A stretch of DNA of 64,000 nucleotides from Rhizobium sp. Q54 (GTDB lineage: Bacteria; Pseudomonadota; Alphaproteobacteria; Rhizobiales; Xanthobacteraceae). The stretch lies in assembly GCA_945861265.1 (NCBI GenBank), contig CAMAUC010000004.1, positions 1 to 64,000 of the forward strand. Direction: 5' to 3'. Position numbers and translations under genes: made by a program. The notes beneath the pieces are model-generated. The model saw only the letters and a program-made list of their open reading frames with translations. It was not told where the DNA came from and searched no databases. Of the stretch, positions 11,939-22,990 are shown in pieces. Numbering within the stretch: position 1 is the first letter of the stretch; each line of letters opens with the position of its first letter.

Positions 11939-13456
11939 ATGCCGGACATCGCCGATCGTCAGCCGTTTGAGGCCTTTGAAACTTTGCGGCCGCTATCGGG
12001 TCGCCTGAGCCGTCGGCATTGGCTCGCCGGTGCCGGCGCCAGTCTGACCGCCCTGGCGCTGCCGCCCTTTGCTGCCGCGCAGCCCACCGAAGGCCTGACC
12101 GCGGACGGCTTTCGCCTGCTGCGCGCGCGCCCGGGCGAGGCGCGGCTGCGCGGTCCCACCGCCCCGGCAACGCCAATCTGGGGCTACGAGGGGCTGGCGC
12201 CGGGTCCGACGCTACGCGCCCGTCAGGGTGAGGAACTCAAAATCCGTCTGGTCAACGAACTGCCGCAGGCGACCGTCATTCATTGGCATGGCCTGCGCAT
12301 CGCCAACGCCATGGACGGCGTGCCGCATCTGACCCAGATGGAAGTCGCTCCGGGCGCAAGTTTCGATTACCGCTTCACGCCGCCCGATGCCGGCACCTTC
12401 TGGTACCATTCGCACTTCCTGTCGTCCGAGCAGATGGCGCGCGGGCTGTTCGGCGCATTGATCGTCGAGGAGCGCGCCGCCGTCGACGTCGACCGCGATG
12501 TCGTGCTGGTACTCAACGACTGGCGGCTGACGAACGCGGGCGCCATCGAGCGCGGCTTCGGCAATTTCCACGACGCGGCGATGGCCGGACGCCTTGGCCA
12601 GTACATCACGCTCAACGGCGAGGACAGCCTGGAGCTTCCGGTCAAGACCAACGAGCGGCTGCGGCTGCGCATCGTCAACACCGCCAATGCCCGTATCTTC
12701 CGCTTGCGCATCGCCGAACATGTGACGCGGGTGATGGCGGTCGATGGCCAGCCCTGCCCGCCGGAGGTCGTGCCCGATGGCGTGCTTCGGCTCGCGCCCG
12801 GCACGCGGGTCGATCTCTTCCTCGATGCCGCGCTCAAGCCGGGATCGCGCGCACCCATACTGGTCGACGACCTGCGCGGCGGCGAACTTGAAATCGGCCA
12901 CCTCGTCTATGGCGACGGCGCGCCCCTGCGCGCGCAGCCGCTTGCTGCGCCTCACCCGCTGCCGGCCAACCCGTTGCCGGACAGGTTCGACATGGCCGGT
13001 TCGCTGACAATCGACGTTCCGCTCGACGGCGGCGGCATGGCCATGATGATGCGCGGCGGCGGCATGGGAGGCGGAATGGGAGGCGGAATGGGCGCGGCGG
13101 GTTTCCGCGGCCATGGCCTGCCGCCGCAGGATCGCATCTGGGCTTTGGCCAGTGTCGCCTCGAGCGGCCACGACGGCCCGCCGATGTTCTCGGTCCCGCG
13201 CGGCCGCACCGTGGTCATGAATTTCACCAACCGCAGCGCCTTCCCGCACGCCATGCACGTGCACGGCCATCACTTCCGCGCGTTTGCCGGCAACGGCCCC
13301 GCCTTGCGGCCCTACTGGCTGGACACCGTCATCGTCGATCCCGAGCACAGCGAACGCGTTGTTTTCGTCGCCGACAATCCGGGAAAGTGGATGCTCCACT
13401 GCCACATGATCGAACACATGGCGACCGGCATGGCGGCGTGGTTCCAGGTGACCTGA
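11939..13456 (+). CDS. Tat-exported multicopper oxidase with Met/Gly-rich segment
   Basis: SRRHWLAGAGASLTALAL Tat-like signal; HWHGLRI, WYHSHF, HPHxHGHHF-type and HCHMIEHMATGM copper-site motifs. Confidence 0.93.
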   Translation: MPDIADRQPFEAFETLRPLSGRLSRRHWLAGAGASLTALALPPFAAAQPTEGLTADGFRLLRARPGEARLRGPTAPATPIWGYEGLAPGPTLRARQGEELKIRLVNELPQATVIHWHGLRIANAMDGVPHLTQMEVAPGASFDYRFTPPDAGTFWYHSHFLSSEQMARGLFGALIVEERAAVDVDRDVVLVLNDWRLTNAGAIERGFGNFHDAAMAGRLGQYITLNGEDSLELPVKTNERLRLRIVNTANARIFRLRIAEHVTRVMAVDGQPCPPEVVPDGVLRLAPGTRVDLFLDAALKPGSRAPILVDDLRGGELEIGHLVYGDGAPLRAQPLAAPHPLPANPLPDRFDMAGSLTIDVPLDGGGMAMMMRGGGMGGGMGGGMGAAGFRGHGLPPQDRIWALASVASSGHDGPPMFSVPRGRTVVMNFTNRSAFPHAMHVHGHHFRAFAGNGPALRPYWLDTVIVDPEHSERVVFVADNPGKWMLHCHMIEHMATGMAAWFQVT

Positions 13457-13474
13457 ACTTGCGTCGCTGACGGA

Positions 13475-15001
13475 TCAGTCGCGCCGCGCGCCAGTACCAT
13501 CCACGGTCCAGCCACGGTCGGTGAACAGTCGGCGGTAGACGCGCGGCAACTCCTCCGGCAGATCCTCGGCGATCAGGCCGACGCCGAAACTTGCCGCCGC
13601 CTCGCCATGCAGCCAGACGGCGGCGCTCGCCGCGTCGAACGGCCCCATCCCTTGCGCGAGAAGCCCGGCGATGATCCCGGCCAGCACGTCGCCGGCCCCG
13701 GCGGTTGCCAGGTAAGACGGTGCATTGTCGGCGATCGTTGCCCGCCCGTCCGGCGCGGCGACCACCGTATCGGCGCCCTTGAGCAGAACGACGGCGCCGC
13801 TGGCGCGAGCGGCTGCGCGGGCTTTCTCAAGCTTTGAATGAACTTCCGGACTATCCTTTATTGATTTGAATAATCTATCGAATTCACCATCGTGCGGCGT
13901 CAGAACGACGCTGCTTTCACGCCGCTTTTTGATCGCCGTAAACAGCACGTCCGGGGCCTGCGCGAAGCTGCTGAGCGCATCGGCATCCAGCACCACAGCC
14001 GCCTCGCTGGCGAGCGCCGCTACGACCTGCTCCCGCATCGCCCCACCGACCCCGCCGCCGGGCCCCAGCACCATGGCGTTGTGGCGCTTGTCGGCCAGGA
14101 AGGCGGCCAGTTCGCCGGCCCCATCGACCGGCCGCACCATCACTGCGAGATTCGCTGCGGCGTTCACGGCCAGGGCCTCGCGCGGGCTGGCGATCGTCAC
14201 CAGCCCCGCTCCCGCCCGCAGCGCGCCACGCGCCGCCAGCCGCGCCGCCCCGGTCGTCGACAGGCCGCCTGAGACCGCCACGGCATGGCCCCGGGCATAT
14301 TTGTGGCTCTCGGGCCTCGGTATTGGAAACCGCTCGCCCCACAGCTCAGGTCCGTTGGCGAAGGTCGTTGGCTTGATCGCCTCGAGCACTTTGGCTGGAA
14401 TGCCGATGTCCGAGACCGTGAGCGCTCCGCAATGCAGCCGGCCCGGCAGCAGCAGATGGCCGGGCTTCCGGCGGAAGAAGGTCACAGTGTGGCCGGCCTT
14501 GACCGCGACGCCCAACACCGCGCCGGTCGTGCCGTTGATGCCGCTCGGCAGATCGACCGCGATCACCGGGACGCCCGCGGCGTTCATCGCCTCGATCATC
14601 GCCCGCCCTTGCCCGGTCACCTCGCGGTCGAGGCCGGCGCCGAACAGCGCGTCGATGATAAGACCGCAGCCGGCGAGTTGGTCGGGCGAGCCTAAGTCGA
14701 CCGGGCCGGTCCAGCGCTCCGCGGCGATCGCGGCATCGCCGCGCAGTTTGTCTTTGTCGCCGACGAAACTGACTCGTACCTCATGGCTGTGGGCGCTGAG
14801 ATGCCGCGCAGCTACAAATCCGTCACCGCCATTATTGCCGGGTCCCGCGACGACAACGATGCGCCCGCCGCGAACCAGGCCGTGAGCGCGATCCGCCACC
14901 GCGATGCCAGCCTTCTCCATCAGCTCGATGCCGGGGATGCCGCCGGCGATGGTCAGCCGGTCGGCTTGCGCCATCTCGTCGGTGGTCAGAAGCTCGTTCA
15001 T
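13475..15001 (-). CDS. nnrD: Bifunctional ADP-dependent NAD(P)H-hydrate dehydratase / NAD(P)H-hydrate epimerase
   Basis: N-terminal epimerase GPGNNGGDGFVAARHL plus C-terminal kinase-like NAPSYLATAGAGDVLAGIIAG. Confidence 0.94.
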   Translation of the reverse strand: MNELLTTDEMAQADRLTIAGGIPGIELMEKAGIAVADRAHGLVRGGRIVVVAGPGNNGGDGFVAARHLSAHSHEVRVSFVGDKDKLRGDAAIAAERWTGPVDLGSPDQLAGCGLIIDALFGAGLDREVTGQGRAMIEAMNAAGVPVIAVDLPSGINGTTGAVLGVAVKAGHTVTFFRRKPGHLLLPGRLHCGALTVSDIGIPAKVLEAIKPTTFANGPELWGERFPIPRPESHKYARGHAVAVSGGLSTTGAARLAARGALRAGAGLVTIASPREALAVNAAANLAVMVRPVDGAGELAAFLADKRHNAMVLGPGGGVGGAMREQVVAALASEAAVVLDADALSSFAQAPDVLFTAIKKRRESSVVLTPHDGEFDRLFKSIKDSPEVHSKLEKARAAARASGAVVLLKGADTVVAAPDGRATIADNAPSYLATAGAGDVLAGIIAGLLAQGMGPFDAASAAVWLHGEAAASFGVGLIAEDLPEELPRVYRRLFTDRGWTVDGTGARRD

Positions 15002-15198
15002 GCCTGCGACCCTAACGGTCCGTTCCGGAGCCGACAATTCGCAGCAACCCGCTGCGCCGCAACATGATCTTGGCTATTGTCCATTAATTATGCAGTATGC
15101 TCAATCGTCGGGCATCGACATTTAGGCAGTTGCGGTACTGGGTGCCGGCCCATCAGGCAAAGCATTGCCGTGAAATGGCTTTTACGGCGGCGCCGGGT

Positions 15199-15214
15199 TG
15201 GCACAAGACCTGCT
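15199..15214 (+). promoter_or_regulatory. sigma54 (RpoN) -24/-12 promoter upstream of glnB
   Basis: TGGCACAAGACCTGCT vs consensus TGGCACRNNNNTTGCW (one mismatch). Confidence 0.75.
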
Positions 15215-15221
15215 AACTTAG

Positions 15222-15635
<414 letters not shown>

Positions 15636-15690
15636 CGGCTGGCCAAATGTCCCCCCTGAAACTTCCAGCCAGTAAGGGGAAACGCTACCC

Positions 15691-17100
15691 ATGACGACAG
15701 CCAAGAATGTCATGAAGTTGATCAAGGATAACGACGTAAAATACGTCGATTTCCGCTTCACCGATCCGCGCGGCAAGTGGCAGCACGTCACTTTCGACGT
15801 CGGTATGATCGAAGAAGACACGTTCTCGGAAGGCCAGATGTTCGACGGCTCGTCGATCGCCGGCTGGAAAGCGATCAACGAGTCCGACATGTGCCTGATG
15901 CCGGACCCTGCCTCGGCCTGTATCGATCCGTTTTTCGCAGAAACCACCCTCGTCCTGGTCTGCGACGTGCTCGAGCCGACCACCGGCGAATCCTACAACC
16001 GCGACCCGCGCGGCATGTGCAAAAAGGCCGAAGCGCTGGTGAAGTCGCTGGGCCTTGGCGACACCATCTATTTCGGACCGGAAGCCGAGTTCTTCGTGTT
16101 CGACGACGTCAAATATAAAGCCGACATGTACAACACCGGCTTCAAGGTCGACTCGATCGAACTGCCGACCAATTCCGACACCGATTACGAAGGCGGCAAT
16201 CTCGGCCACCGCGTCGGCGTCAAGAAGGGCTACTTCCCCGTGCCGCCGCAGGACTCGGCGCAGGACATGCGCTCGGAAATGTTAGGGGCCATGGCGCGCA
16301 TGGGCGCCAAGGTCGAGAAGCATCACCACGAAGTGGCGTCAGCCCAGCACGAACTCGGCCTCAAGTTCTCGCCGATGACGCAGATGGCCGACATGATGCA
16401 GGTCTACAAGTACTGCATCCACCAGGTGGCGCAGATCTACGGCAAGACCGCGACCTTCATGCCGAAGCCGATCTACGGCGACAACGGCTCGGGCATGCAC
16501 TGCCACCAGTCGATCTGGAAGGACGGCAAGCCGATGTTCGCCGGCGACAAGTACGCCGGTCTCTCCGACATGTGCCTGTCCTACATCGCCGGCGTCATCA
16601 AGCACGCCAAGGCGATCAACGCCTTCACCAACCCGACCACCAACTCCTACAAGCGTCTGGTGCCGGGCTTCGAGGCGCCGGTGCTGCTCGCCTACTCGGC
16701 GCGCAACCGTTCGGCGTCCTGCCGCATCCCCTACACCGAGAGCCCGAAGGCCAAGCGCGTCGAGGTCCGTTTCCCCGATCCGCTCGCCAATCCGTATCTC
16801 GGTTTCGCCGCGCTGCTGATGGCCGGTATTGACGGCATCAAGAACAAGCTGCACCCGGGCGAGCCGATGGACAAGGATCTCTACGATCTGCCCAAGGCCG
16901 AGTTGAAGCAGATCCCGACCGTGTGCGGCTCGTTGCGCGAAGCGCTCGACAGCCTCGACAAGGATCGCGAGTTTCTGAAAGCCGGCGGCGTGTTCGATGA
17001 CGATTTCATCGACAGCTACATCGAGCTGAAGATGACCGAAGTCATCCGCTTCGAGCACACGCCACATCCGGTCGAATACGAGATGTACTATTCGGCTTAA
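15691..17100 (+). CDS. glnA: Glutamine synthetase type I
   Basis: [33 protein letters not shown], adenylylation region NLYDLP-like DLYDLPKAE. Confidence 0.98.
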   Translation: MTTAKNVMKLIKDNDVKYVDFRFTDPRGKWQHVTFDVGMIEEDTFSEGQMFDGSSIAGWKAINESDMCLMPDPASACIDPFFAETTLVLVCDVLEPTTGESYNRDPRGMCKKAEALVKSLGLGDTIYFGPEAEFFVFDDVKYKADMYNTGFKVDSIELPTNSDTDYEGGNLGHRVGVKKGYFPVPPQDSAQDMRSEMLGAMARMGAKVEKHHHEVASAQHELGLKFSPMTQMADMMQVYKYCIHQVAQIYGKTATFMPKPIYGDNGSGMHCHQSIWKDGKPMFAGDKYAGLSDMCLSYIAGVIKHAKAINAFTNPTTNSYKRLVPGFEAPVLLAYSARNRSASCRIPYTESPKAKRVEVRFPDPLANPYLGFAALLMAGIDGIKNKLHPGEPMDKDLYDLPKAELKQIPTVCGSLREALDSLDKDREFLKAGGVFDDDFIDSYIELKMTEVIRFEHTPHPVEYEMYYSA

Positions 17101-17124
17101 ACGCCGCGCCGTCTCGACGACGAT

Positions 17125-17163
17125 GCAAAAAATCAGGGCGCTCCCAAAAGGAGCGCCTTTTTT
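17125..17163. terminator. Terminator between glnA and convergent gene
   Basis: aaaaatcaGGGCGCTCCcaaaaGGAGCGCCtttttt. Confidence 0.8.
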
Positions 17164-17176
17164 CTTTACCGCCCCG

Positions 17177-18106
17177 TCAGGGCTTCACGTCGATGCTTCT
17201 GAATTTTCGGTTCTCGATCGGATCGTTCTCGTCGTCGCATGTAGCGCCGTTGACCTTGCCATCGTCGCTCAGCAACTGAACCAGATTGTTCTGGCCGGGC
17301 ACGGCCATGGCGCCTTCCGGCGTCAAGCCTGAAAGAGTCGGCTGCGGATCGGACAGCACGGGTTCGTGGCCGGGACCCGCCCACCGGTAGATTGCAAATC
17401 CTTCGCCGTCCTCAACCGGACCGGCGACAATGATATAGCCTGCGCCGCCTTCAAGCCGGTCCATGCTGCGCAGTCCGCGTCCGCCGAGGCCAAGCGTAAA
17501 GGCCGTGCCGAATTCAGGCGGGCTTCCCCGATCGACAATGTCGGCCGGGTTCTTCAGCAGAACGGCAATGGCTTTCTTCTCGCCATTGACCACGCGCAAC
17601 GGCGCGCGCAACCCGATAATCAGACCGCCCTCAGGCGTCGCGGCCAATGCTTCGATATTCAATGCGCCCGGTTCGACATCGAGCGCCTTGACCAGGGGAT
17701 CGCGGAGCGTCTTGAAAGCTCTGCCGGCGGGCTTCAGCGTGGGTGATCCGCCGGTCCGGTCTATCGTCGTGGCAAAGAAGACCTTGCGTTTGGCTTTATC
17801 CTCGCCGGAGCGGTTGAATGAATGCGAACTGATCCAGTAAACGCGGTCGCCAATAACGGCCGCCCCTTCGAGATCGGATTTGTCGAAGGTCGTGAAGCCG
17901 GTCAGGTCGATGCCGTTTCCGATCCGCGTTGGTTTGCCGCGCTCGTAAAGTTGCAGGACGTTGGTTTCATCGCTGGCAACAACGAAGTGCTTGTCGTCCA
18001 GAAAGGCTCCCGCCGAGGCCTCGCAGAGGCCTCTATATTCGGTAGCATGCGGAGCGGATACGAGGAAAGCGAGGACGATCGCAGTCGTCAGCGGCACGCG
18101 GATCAT
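17177..18106 (-). CDS. DUF3616-like secreted protein
   Basis: Signal peptide; LEGAAVIGDRVYWISSHSFNRSGEDKAKRKVFFATTI, NIEALAATPEGGLIIGLRAP. Confidence 0.75.
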   Translation of the reverse strand: MIRVPLTTAIVLAFLVSAPHATEYRGLCEASAGAFLDDKHFVVASDETNVLQLYERGKPTRIGNGIDLTGFTTFDKSDLEGAAVIGDRVYWISSHSFNRSGEDKAKRKVFFATTIDRTGGSPTLKPAGRAFKTLRDPLVKALDVEPGALNIEALAATPEGGLIIGLRAPLRVVNGEKKAIAVLLKNPADIVDRGSPPEFGTAFTLGLGGRGLRSMDRLEGGAGYIIVAGPVEDGEGFAIYRWAGPGHEPVLSDPQPTLSGLTPEGAMAVPGQNNLVQLLSDDGKVNGATCDDENDPIENRKFRSIDVKP

Positions 18107-18295
18107 GATATCGCTCCCTTTAGATCGTCTGACAGGAAGGTCACGGGCAATGTAACCTTCGGTTGTGATTCAGAGTCAAGCAACAACAGCGCACGCCGCC
18201 GCTTCATTGCCGATCATCAGGAAAGACAGGCGGCCTCGTTTGGTGTCCAACGGGCCTTCGCGCCGATTGGCCGATTTTTTGCGTCTTAGAAAGAA

Positions 18296-19237
18296 ATGAG
18301 CGCCACCTTGCCCGACCTCGAAAGCACCGTCTCCGAAATCGCCGATGAAATGCGCGCGCGCAGCGATCGCGGCGCGGTCGCGCATTACATTCCCGAACTC
18401 GCCCGCGTCGATGCTAAGCACTTCGGCATCGCCGTGATCGCCGCGGACGGCACCGTCGCGTGCGGCGGCGACAGCGACATGCCGTTCTCGATCCAGAGCG
18501 TGTCGAAAGTCTTCACGCTGACCTTGGCGCTCGGCCGTTACGGCGACAGGCTGTGGCGGCGCGTCGGCCGCGAGCCGTCCGGCTCGCCGTTCAACTCCAT
18601 CGTCCAGCTCGAGCGTGAACAAGGCATCCCGCGCAATCCCTTCATCAATGCCGGCGCCATTGCCGTCACCGACATGATCCTGTCCGGCCACCAGCCGCGC
18701 GAGGCGCTCGGCGAAATCCTGAGCTTCATGCGCTTTCTCGCCGACGACACCGACGTCATCATCGACGAGGCGGTCGCGGCGTCCGAACAGCGCACCGGCT
18801 TTCGCAACGCTGCGCTCGCCAATTACATGAAATCCTTCGGCGTGCTCGATAATCCGGTCGAACTGACGTTAGGGGTCTATTTCCACCAATGCGCCATTGC
18901 CATGTCGTGCAAGCAGCTCGCCATGGCCGGACGTTTCCTGGCGCAATCCGGCTGTCATCCGAAAACGGGTTTGCAGGTGATTCAGCCCGAACGCGCGCGG
19001 CGCATCAACGCCGTGATGCTGACCTGCGGTCATTACGACGGCTCCGGCGAGTTCGCTTACCGCGTCGGTCTGCCGGGCAAGAGCGGCGTCGGCGGCGGCA
19101 TATTGGCCATCGCGCCGGGCAAGGCGTCGATCGCCGTGTGGTCGCCGGGGCTGGACGCCGCCGGCAATTCGCATCTCGGGCGCGTCGCGCTCGAGGCGCT
19201 CAGCAAGCGGATGAACTGGTCGATCTTCGGCGCTTAG
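18296..19237 (+). CDS. glsA: Glutaminase
   Basis: [63 protein letters not shown]. Confidence 0.97.
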   Translation: MSATLPDLESTVSEIADEMRARSDRGAVAHYIPELARVDAKHFGIAVIAADGTVACGGDSDMPFSIQSVSKVFTLTLALGRYGDRLWRRVGREPSGSPFNSIVQLEREQGIPRNPFINAGAIAVTDMILSGHQPREALGEILSFMRFLADDTDVIIDEAVAASEQRTGFRNAALANYMKSFGVLDNPVELTLGVYFHQCAIAMSCKQLAMAGRFLAQSGCHPKTGLQVIQPERARRINAVMLTCGHYDGSGEFAYRVGLPGKSGVGGGILAIAPGKASIAVWSPGLDAAGNSHLGRVALEALSKRMNWSIFGA

Positions 19238-19354
19238 ACGCACATCCAAAATAAAAAATGGCGCCTTCCGGCGCCACTAGCTTTCGTGCGCATGTCGAAG
19301 CGCACAGTCGTGACATCGCATCGCTGGCGGCTGCGTTCTCGCAGCCGCGAGGCG

Positions 19355-19543
19355 CTAGTTCGTGCGCGTCGGCTTTTCGTCGCGGATGGCTTCTTCGTGA
19401 TACCAGCTGCCGCCGGTCACGTTGTCGCCGTAGCCCGGCACGACCGAAGGCGCATTCAGATTGCGCGGGCTCCTGAGCCCGGCCCGGCCACCGACCGGAA
19501 ACTGAAAAATCTGCGCCGACTCTCTCTGCTGGTTCATGGGCAT
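19355..19543 (-). CDS. DUF2735-type small protein
   Basis: MPMNQQRESAQIFQFPVGGRA N-terminal motif; divergent from glnII. Confidence 0.65.
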   Translation of the reverse strand: MPMNQQRESAQIFQFPVGGRAGLRSPRNLNAPSVVPGYGDNVTGGSWYHEEAIRDEKPTRTN

Positions 19544-19904
19544 TTTCGTCTCTCCTCTGATGCCGCGCTTTCGCGCGTCACAGACATCCAATTGTTAGCG
19601 AGGTAACGTTGCGGAACACATAATGTTCGATACCAGATTCTGAAGAGCGAAAGTGCAGAAACCGCTAATTAAATCAGCAGTTTGCCTACGGTTTGGGCAG
19701 TTTTTGCTGTGCATCCGGGATCGGCATCGCCCTGATCGCCAAACGTTTTCGAGCGCGGCATGCAGGAACGGCGTAGCGCGCCCGCCTGCGATGCAGAACC
19801 GACAACGGATTTGCTTGTAAAATCCGCACTGCACAACGCGCGGGCGCTGCCGCTCGCCGGCCGGTTGCGCTAGGGAACCTGGGTCTCGCTGCCCCGATCG
19901 CCTT

Positions 19905-19920
19905 TGGCATATTGATTGCT
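19905..19920 (+). promoter_or_regulatory. sigma54 (RpoN) -24/-12 promoter upstream of glnII
   Basis: TGGCATATTGATTGCT vs TGGCACRNNNNTTGCW (one mismatch). Confidence 0.75.
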
Positions 19921-20018
19921 TAGGAGGAGGTAGTCGTTGACGGCCGGGAGTGCCTTTGGCGGCTGACAAGGCACAGGGTTCTCCTCAAACGTCGCTTCAT
20001 CAGCATGAGAGATTCTCA

Positions 20019-21059
20019 ATGACAAAGTACAAGCTCGAGTACATTTGGCTCGACGGCTACAAGCCGGTTCCAAATTTGCGTGGCAAGACTCAGATCAAGG
20101 AATTCGACGCCTTCCCGACCCTCGAACAGCTTCCGCTGTGGGGCTTCGACGGCTCCTCGACGATGCAGGCCGAAGGCCACTCGTCCGATTGCGTGCTCAA
20201 GCCCGTCGCCTGCTATCCGGACGGCGCCCGCACCAATGGCGTTCTGGTGATGTGCGAAGTCATGATGCCGGATGGCGTCACACCGCACGCGACCAACAAG
20301 CGCGCCACCATCCTCGACGACCCCGGCGCCTGGTTCGGTTTCGAGCAGGAATACTTCATGTACAAGGAAGGCCGTCCGCTCGGCTTCCCGACCTCGGGTT
20401 ATCCGGCGCCGCAGGGCCCGTATTACACCGGCGTTGGCTACTCGAATGTCGGTTCGGTCGCGCGCGAGATCGTCGAGAAGCATCTCGACCTCTGCCTCGC
20501 CGCCGGCATCAACCACGAAGGCATCAACGCCGAAGTGGCCAAGGGCCAGTGGGAATTCCAGATCTTCGGCAAAGGCTCCAAGAAGGCCGCTGACGAAATG
20601 TGGATGGCCCGCTACCTGCTGCAGCGGCTGACCGAGTCCTACGGCATCGACATCGAATATCACTGCAAGCCGCTCGGCGACACCGACTGGAACGGCTCGG
20701 GCATGCACGCCAACTTCTCGACCGAGTATATGCGTACGGTCGGCGGCAAGGCCTATTTCGAAGCGATGATGAAGGCCTTCGGCGAAAACTGGAAAGAGCA
20801 CATCGACGTGTACGGTCCGGACAACGACAAGCGCCTGACCGGCAAGCACGAGACCGCGCCGTGGAACAAGTTCTCCTACGGTGTGGCCGATCGTGGCGCC
20901 TCGATCCGCGTGCCGCACTCCTTCGTCAAGGGCGACGCCTACAAGGGCTATCTGGAAGATCGCCGCCCGAACTCGCAAGGCGACCCCTACGCCATCGCCT
21001 CGCAGATCCTCAAGACCATCGCCTCGGTGCCGACATCGGCCAAATCGGCGGCGGCGTGA
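20019..21059 (+). CDS. glnII: Glutamine synthetase type II (eukaryote-like)
   Basis: MTKYKLEYIWLDGYKPVPNLRGKTQI, WGFDGSSTMQAEG, GFEQEYFMYKEGRPLG; ATG at 20019. Confidence 0.97.
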   Translation: MTKYKLEYIWLDGYKPVPNLRGKTQIKEFDAFPTLEQLPLWGFDGSSTMQAEGHSSDCVLKPVACYPDGARTNGVLVMCEVMMPDGVTPHATNKRATILDDPGAWFGFEQEYFMYKEGRPLGFPTSGYPAPQGPYYTGVGYSNVGSVAREIVEKHLDLCLAAGINHEGINAEVAKGQWEFQIFGKGSKKAADEMWMARYLLQRLTESYGIDIEYHCKPLGDTDWNGSGMHANFSTEYMRTVGGKAYFEAMMKAFGENWKEHIDVYGPDNDKRLTGKHETAPWNKFSYGVADRGASIRVPHSFVKGDAYKGYLEDRRPNSQGDPYAIASQILKTIASVPTSAKSAAA

Positions 21060-21090
21060 GGCTGCACTAAGCGTTTCCTCCCGAAGACTT

Positions 21091-21123
21091 CAAATGGGCG
21101 TCCCGCAAGGGGCGCCCTTTTTC
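21091..21123 (+). terminator. Terminator downstream of glnII
   Basis: aatGGGCGtcccgcaaggGGCGCCCtttttc. Confidence 0.75.
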
Positions 21124-21218
21124 TTGTCGCCGTCATTTAGGCTCTCCAGGCACCTTTCAACCGCGCGAGCCCGCCGCTAGATAGGCGGCTGGAGAGCCAT
21201 CGCCATGAACCGCCCCCA

Positions 21219-22073
21219 ATGAACCGCCCGAACAAAGCCGCCAAAGACCCCGCCGCCCGGGATATGGAGACCTGGCGCGCGCTGTGGCCAAGCAAGACGC
21301 CGGAGCAATCCGTGCCGCTCTTGAAGGCGCTGCATATCCTGACCCGCGAGGGCACGCTCAACGCCGATTCCCGCCGCAAGCTGACCCAAGTGCTGCACCT
21401 GACCCAGATGCTGCGGCCGGCGCTCGCCGATCTGATGAAGGACGACGCCTCTCCTGTGCTTGCCGACGTCGGCGCCGGCAAATCCTATCTCGGCTTTATT
21501 CTCTACGACCTGATCTTCGGACCGGCCGGGCGCGGCTCGGTCTTTGGCATCGAGACGCGCGAGCAACTGGTCGCCTCGTCGCGCGAGCTGGCCGCGGCCT
21601 CTGGCTTCGACCGCATGTCGTTCATCGCCGCTCCCATCGCCGAGGCGACGCTCCCCGGCGGCAAGGCCGACATGGTCACCGCGCTGCATGCCTGCGACAC
21701 CGCGACCGATGACGCCATCCGCTTCGCGCTGCGCCACGACGCCAAGGTGATCGCGCTGGTGCCGTGCTGTCAGGCCGAAGTGGCGCGGCTGCTCGAAGGC
21801 CAATCGGGTCCGTTGCGCCAGTTGTGGCGGCATCCGATCCAGCGCCGCGAATTCGGCGCCCATGTCACCAATGTCATTCGCGGCCTGGTGCTGGAGGCGC
21901 ATGGCTACAAGGTGCGGGTCACTGAGTTCACCGGCCTCGAACACACGATGAAGAACGAGCTGATCCTGGCAGAGCGCCACCAGCGCGGCAACGCGCAGGC
22001 GCGCGGCGAGTTGAACCGGCTGATCGACCAGCTCGGCGTCAAGCCGGCGCTGCTCGATGTGATGCCGGCTTGA
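21219..22073 (+). CDS. SAM-dependent methyltransferase
   Basis: LADVGAGKSYLGFILYDL motif I, GIETREQLVASS, TALHACDTATDDAI. Confidence 0.8.
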   Translation: MNRPNKAAKDPAARDMETWRALWPSKTPEQSVPLLKALHILTREGTLNADSRRKLTQVLHLTQMLRPALADLMKDDASPVLADVGAGKSYLGFILYDLIFGPAGRGSVFGIETREQLVASSRELAAASGFDRMSFIAAPIAEATLPGGKADMVTALHACDTATDDAIRFALRHDAKVIALVPCCQAEVARLLEGQSGPLRQLWRHPIQRREFGAHVTNVIRGLVLEAHGYKVRVTEFTGLEHTMKNELILAERHQRGNAQARGELNRLIDQLGVKPALLDVMPA

Positions 22074-22074
22074 G

Positions 22075-22980
22075 ATGCATGCGATGATCGCCCTTTACGG
22101 CACGCCGCCGGCCGATGTCATCGATGTGCCCGCGGACGCTGTCCAGTTCTCTCCGCTCAAGCCCGGCGCGTCGGTGCTCGAGCAACAGGCGCACGAAAGC
22201 CTCGACGAACTCGTCATGCTCGCGCCGCCCGGCACTTTGGAGCGGCGCTATTCAATCGCCCTCGCGCTACGCGCGTTGAAACCGGGCGCGCCCTTCACCA
22301 TTCTCGCGCCGAAGGATCGCGGCGGCACGCGGCTGCGCAAGGAATTGCAGGCATTCGGCTGCGTCTTCGAGGAAACCGCACGCGCGCATCATCGCATTTG
22401 CGCAGGCTTGCGGCCGCATAATCTGACCGGCCTCGACGAGGCGCTGGCCGAAGGCGGCCCGCGGCTGATCGATGAACTCGGCCTGTGGTCGCAGCCCGGC
22501 GTGTTCAGCTATGACCGCCTCGATCCCGGCACCGCGATGCTGATCGAGCATCTGCCGGCCTTGCGCGGCCGCGGCGCGGATTTCGGCTGCGGCATCGGCA
22601 TACTGGCGCATGCGGTACTGACTTCGCCGCAGGTCACCGAAATCACCCTCGTCGATATCGACCGCCGCGCCATCGAATGCGCGCAGCACAATGTCGCCGA
22701 TCCGCGCGCGCGCTTCCTGTGGGCTGACATTCGCAGCGCCGAATTGGCCGATCTCGACTTCGTCGTCATGAACGCGCCGTTTCATGATGCCGGCACTGAG
22801 GACAAGAAACTGGCGCTAACCTTTGTGCAGCGCGCGGCGCGGGCGCTCGGCAAAGGCCGCGTCTGTTTCATGGTCGCCAACCGGCATCTACCCTACGAGG
22901 CGATCCTGACGCCAACCTTCAAGCGCGCCGAATTGATCATCGAGACCGGAGGTTACAAGATCTACGAGGCGCACACATGA
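22075..22980 (+). CDS. Class I methyltransferase, RsmC-like
   Basis: GRGADFGCGIGILAHAVL, VDIDRRAIECAQHN, VVMNAPFHDAG (NPPF-like). Confidence 0.82.
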   Translation: MHAMIALYGTPPADVIDVPADAVQFSPLKPGASVLEQQAHESLDELVMLAPPGTLERRYSIALALRALKPGAPFTILAPKDRGGTRLRKELQAFGCVFEETARAHHRICAGLRPHNLTGLDEALAEGGPRLIDELGLWSQPGVFSYDRLDPGTAMLIEHLPALRGRGADFGCGIGILAHAVLTSPQVTEITLVDIDRRAIECAQHNVADPRARFLWADIRSAELADLDFVVMNAPFHDAGTEDKKLALTFVQRAARALGKGRVCFMVANRHLPYEAILTPTFKRAELIIETGGYKIYEAHT

Positions 22981-22990
22981 GCAAGACCAA

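Noticed and set aside
12212-13417. 401-aa - strand ORF opposite the multicopper oxidase
   Set aside because: Shadow ORF; all recognisable motifs are on the + strand
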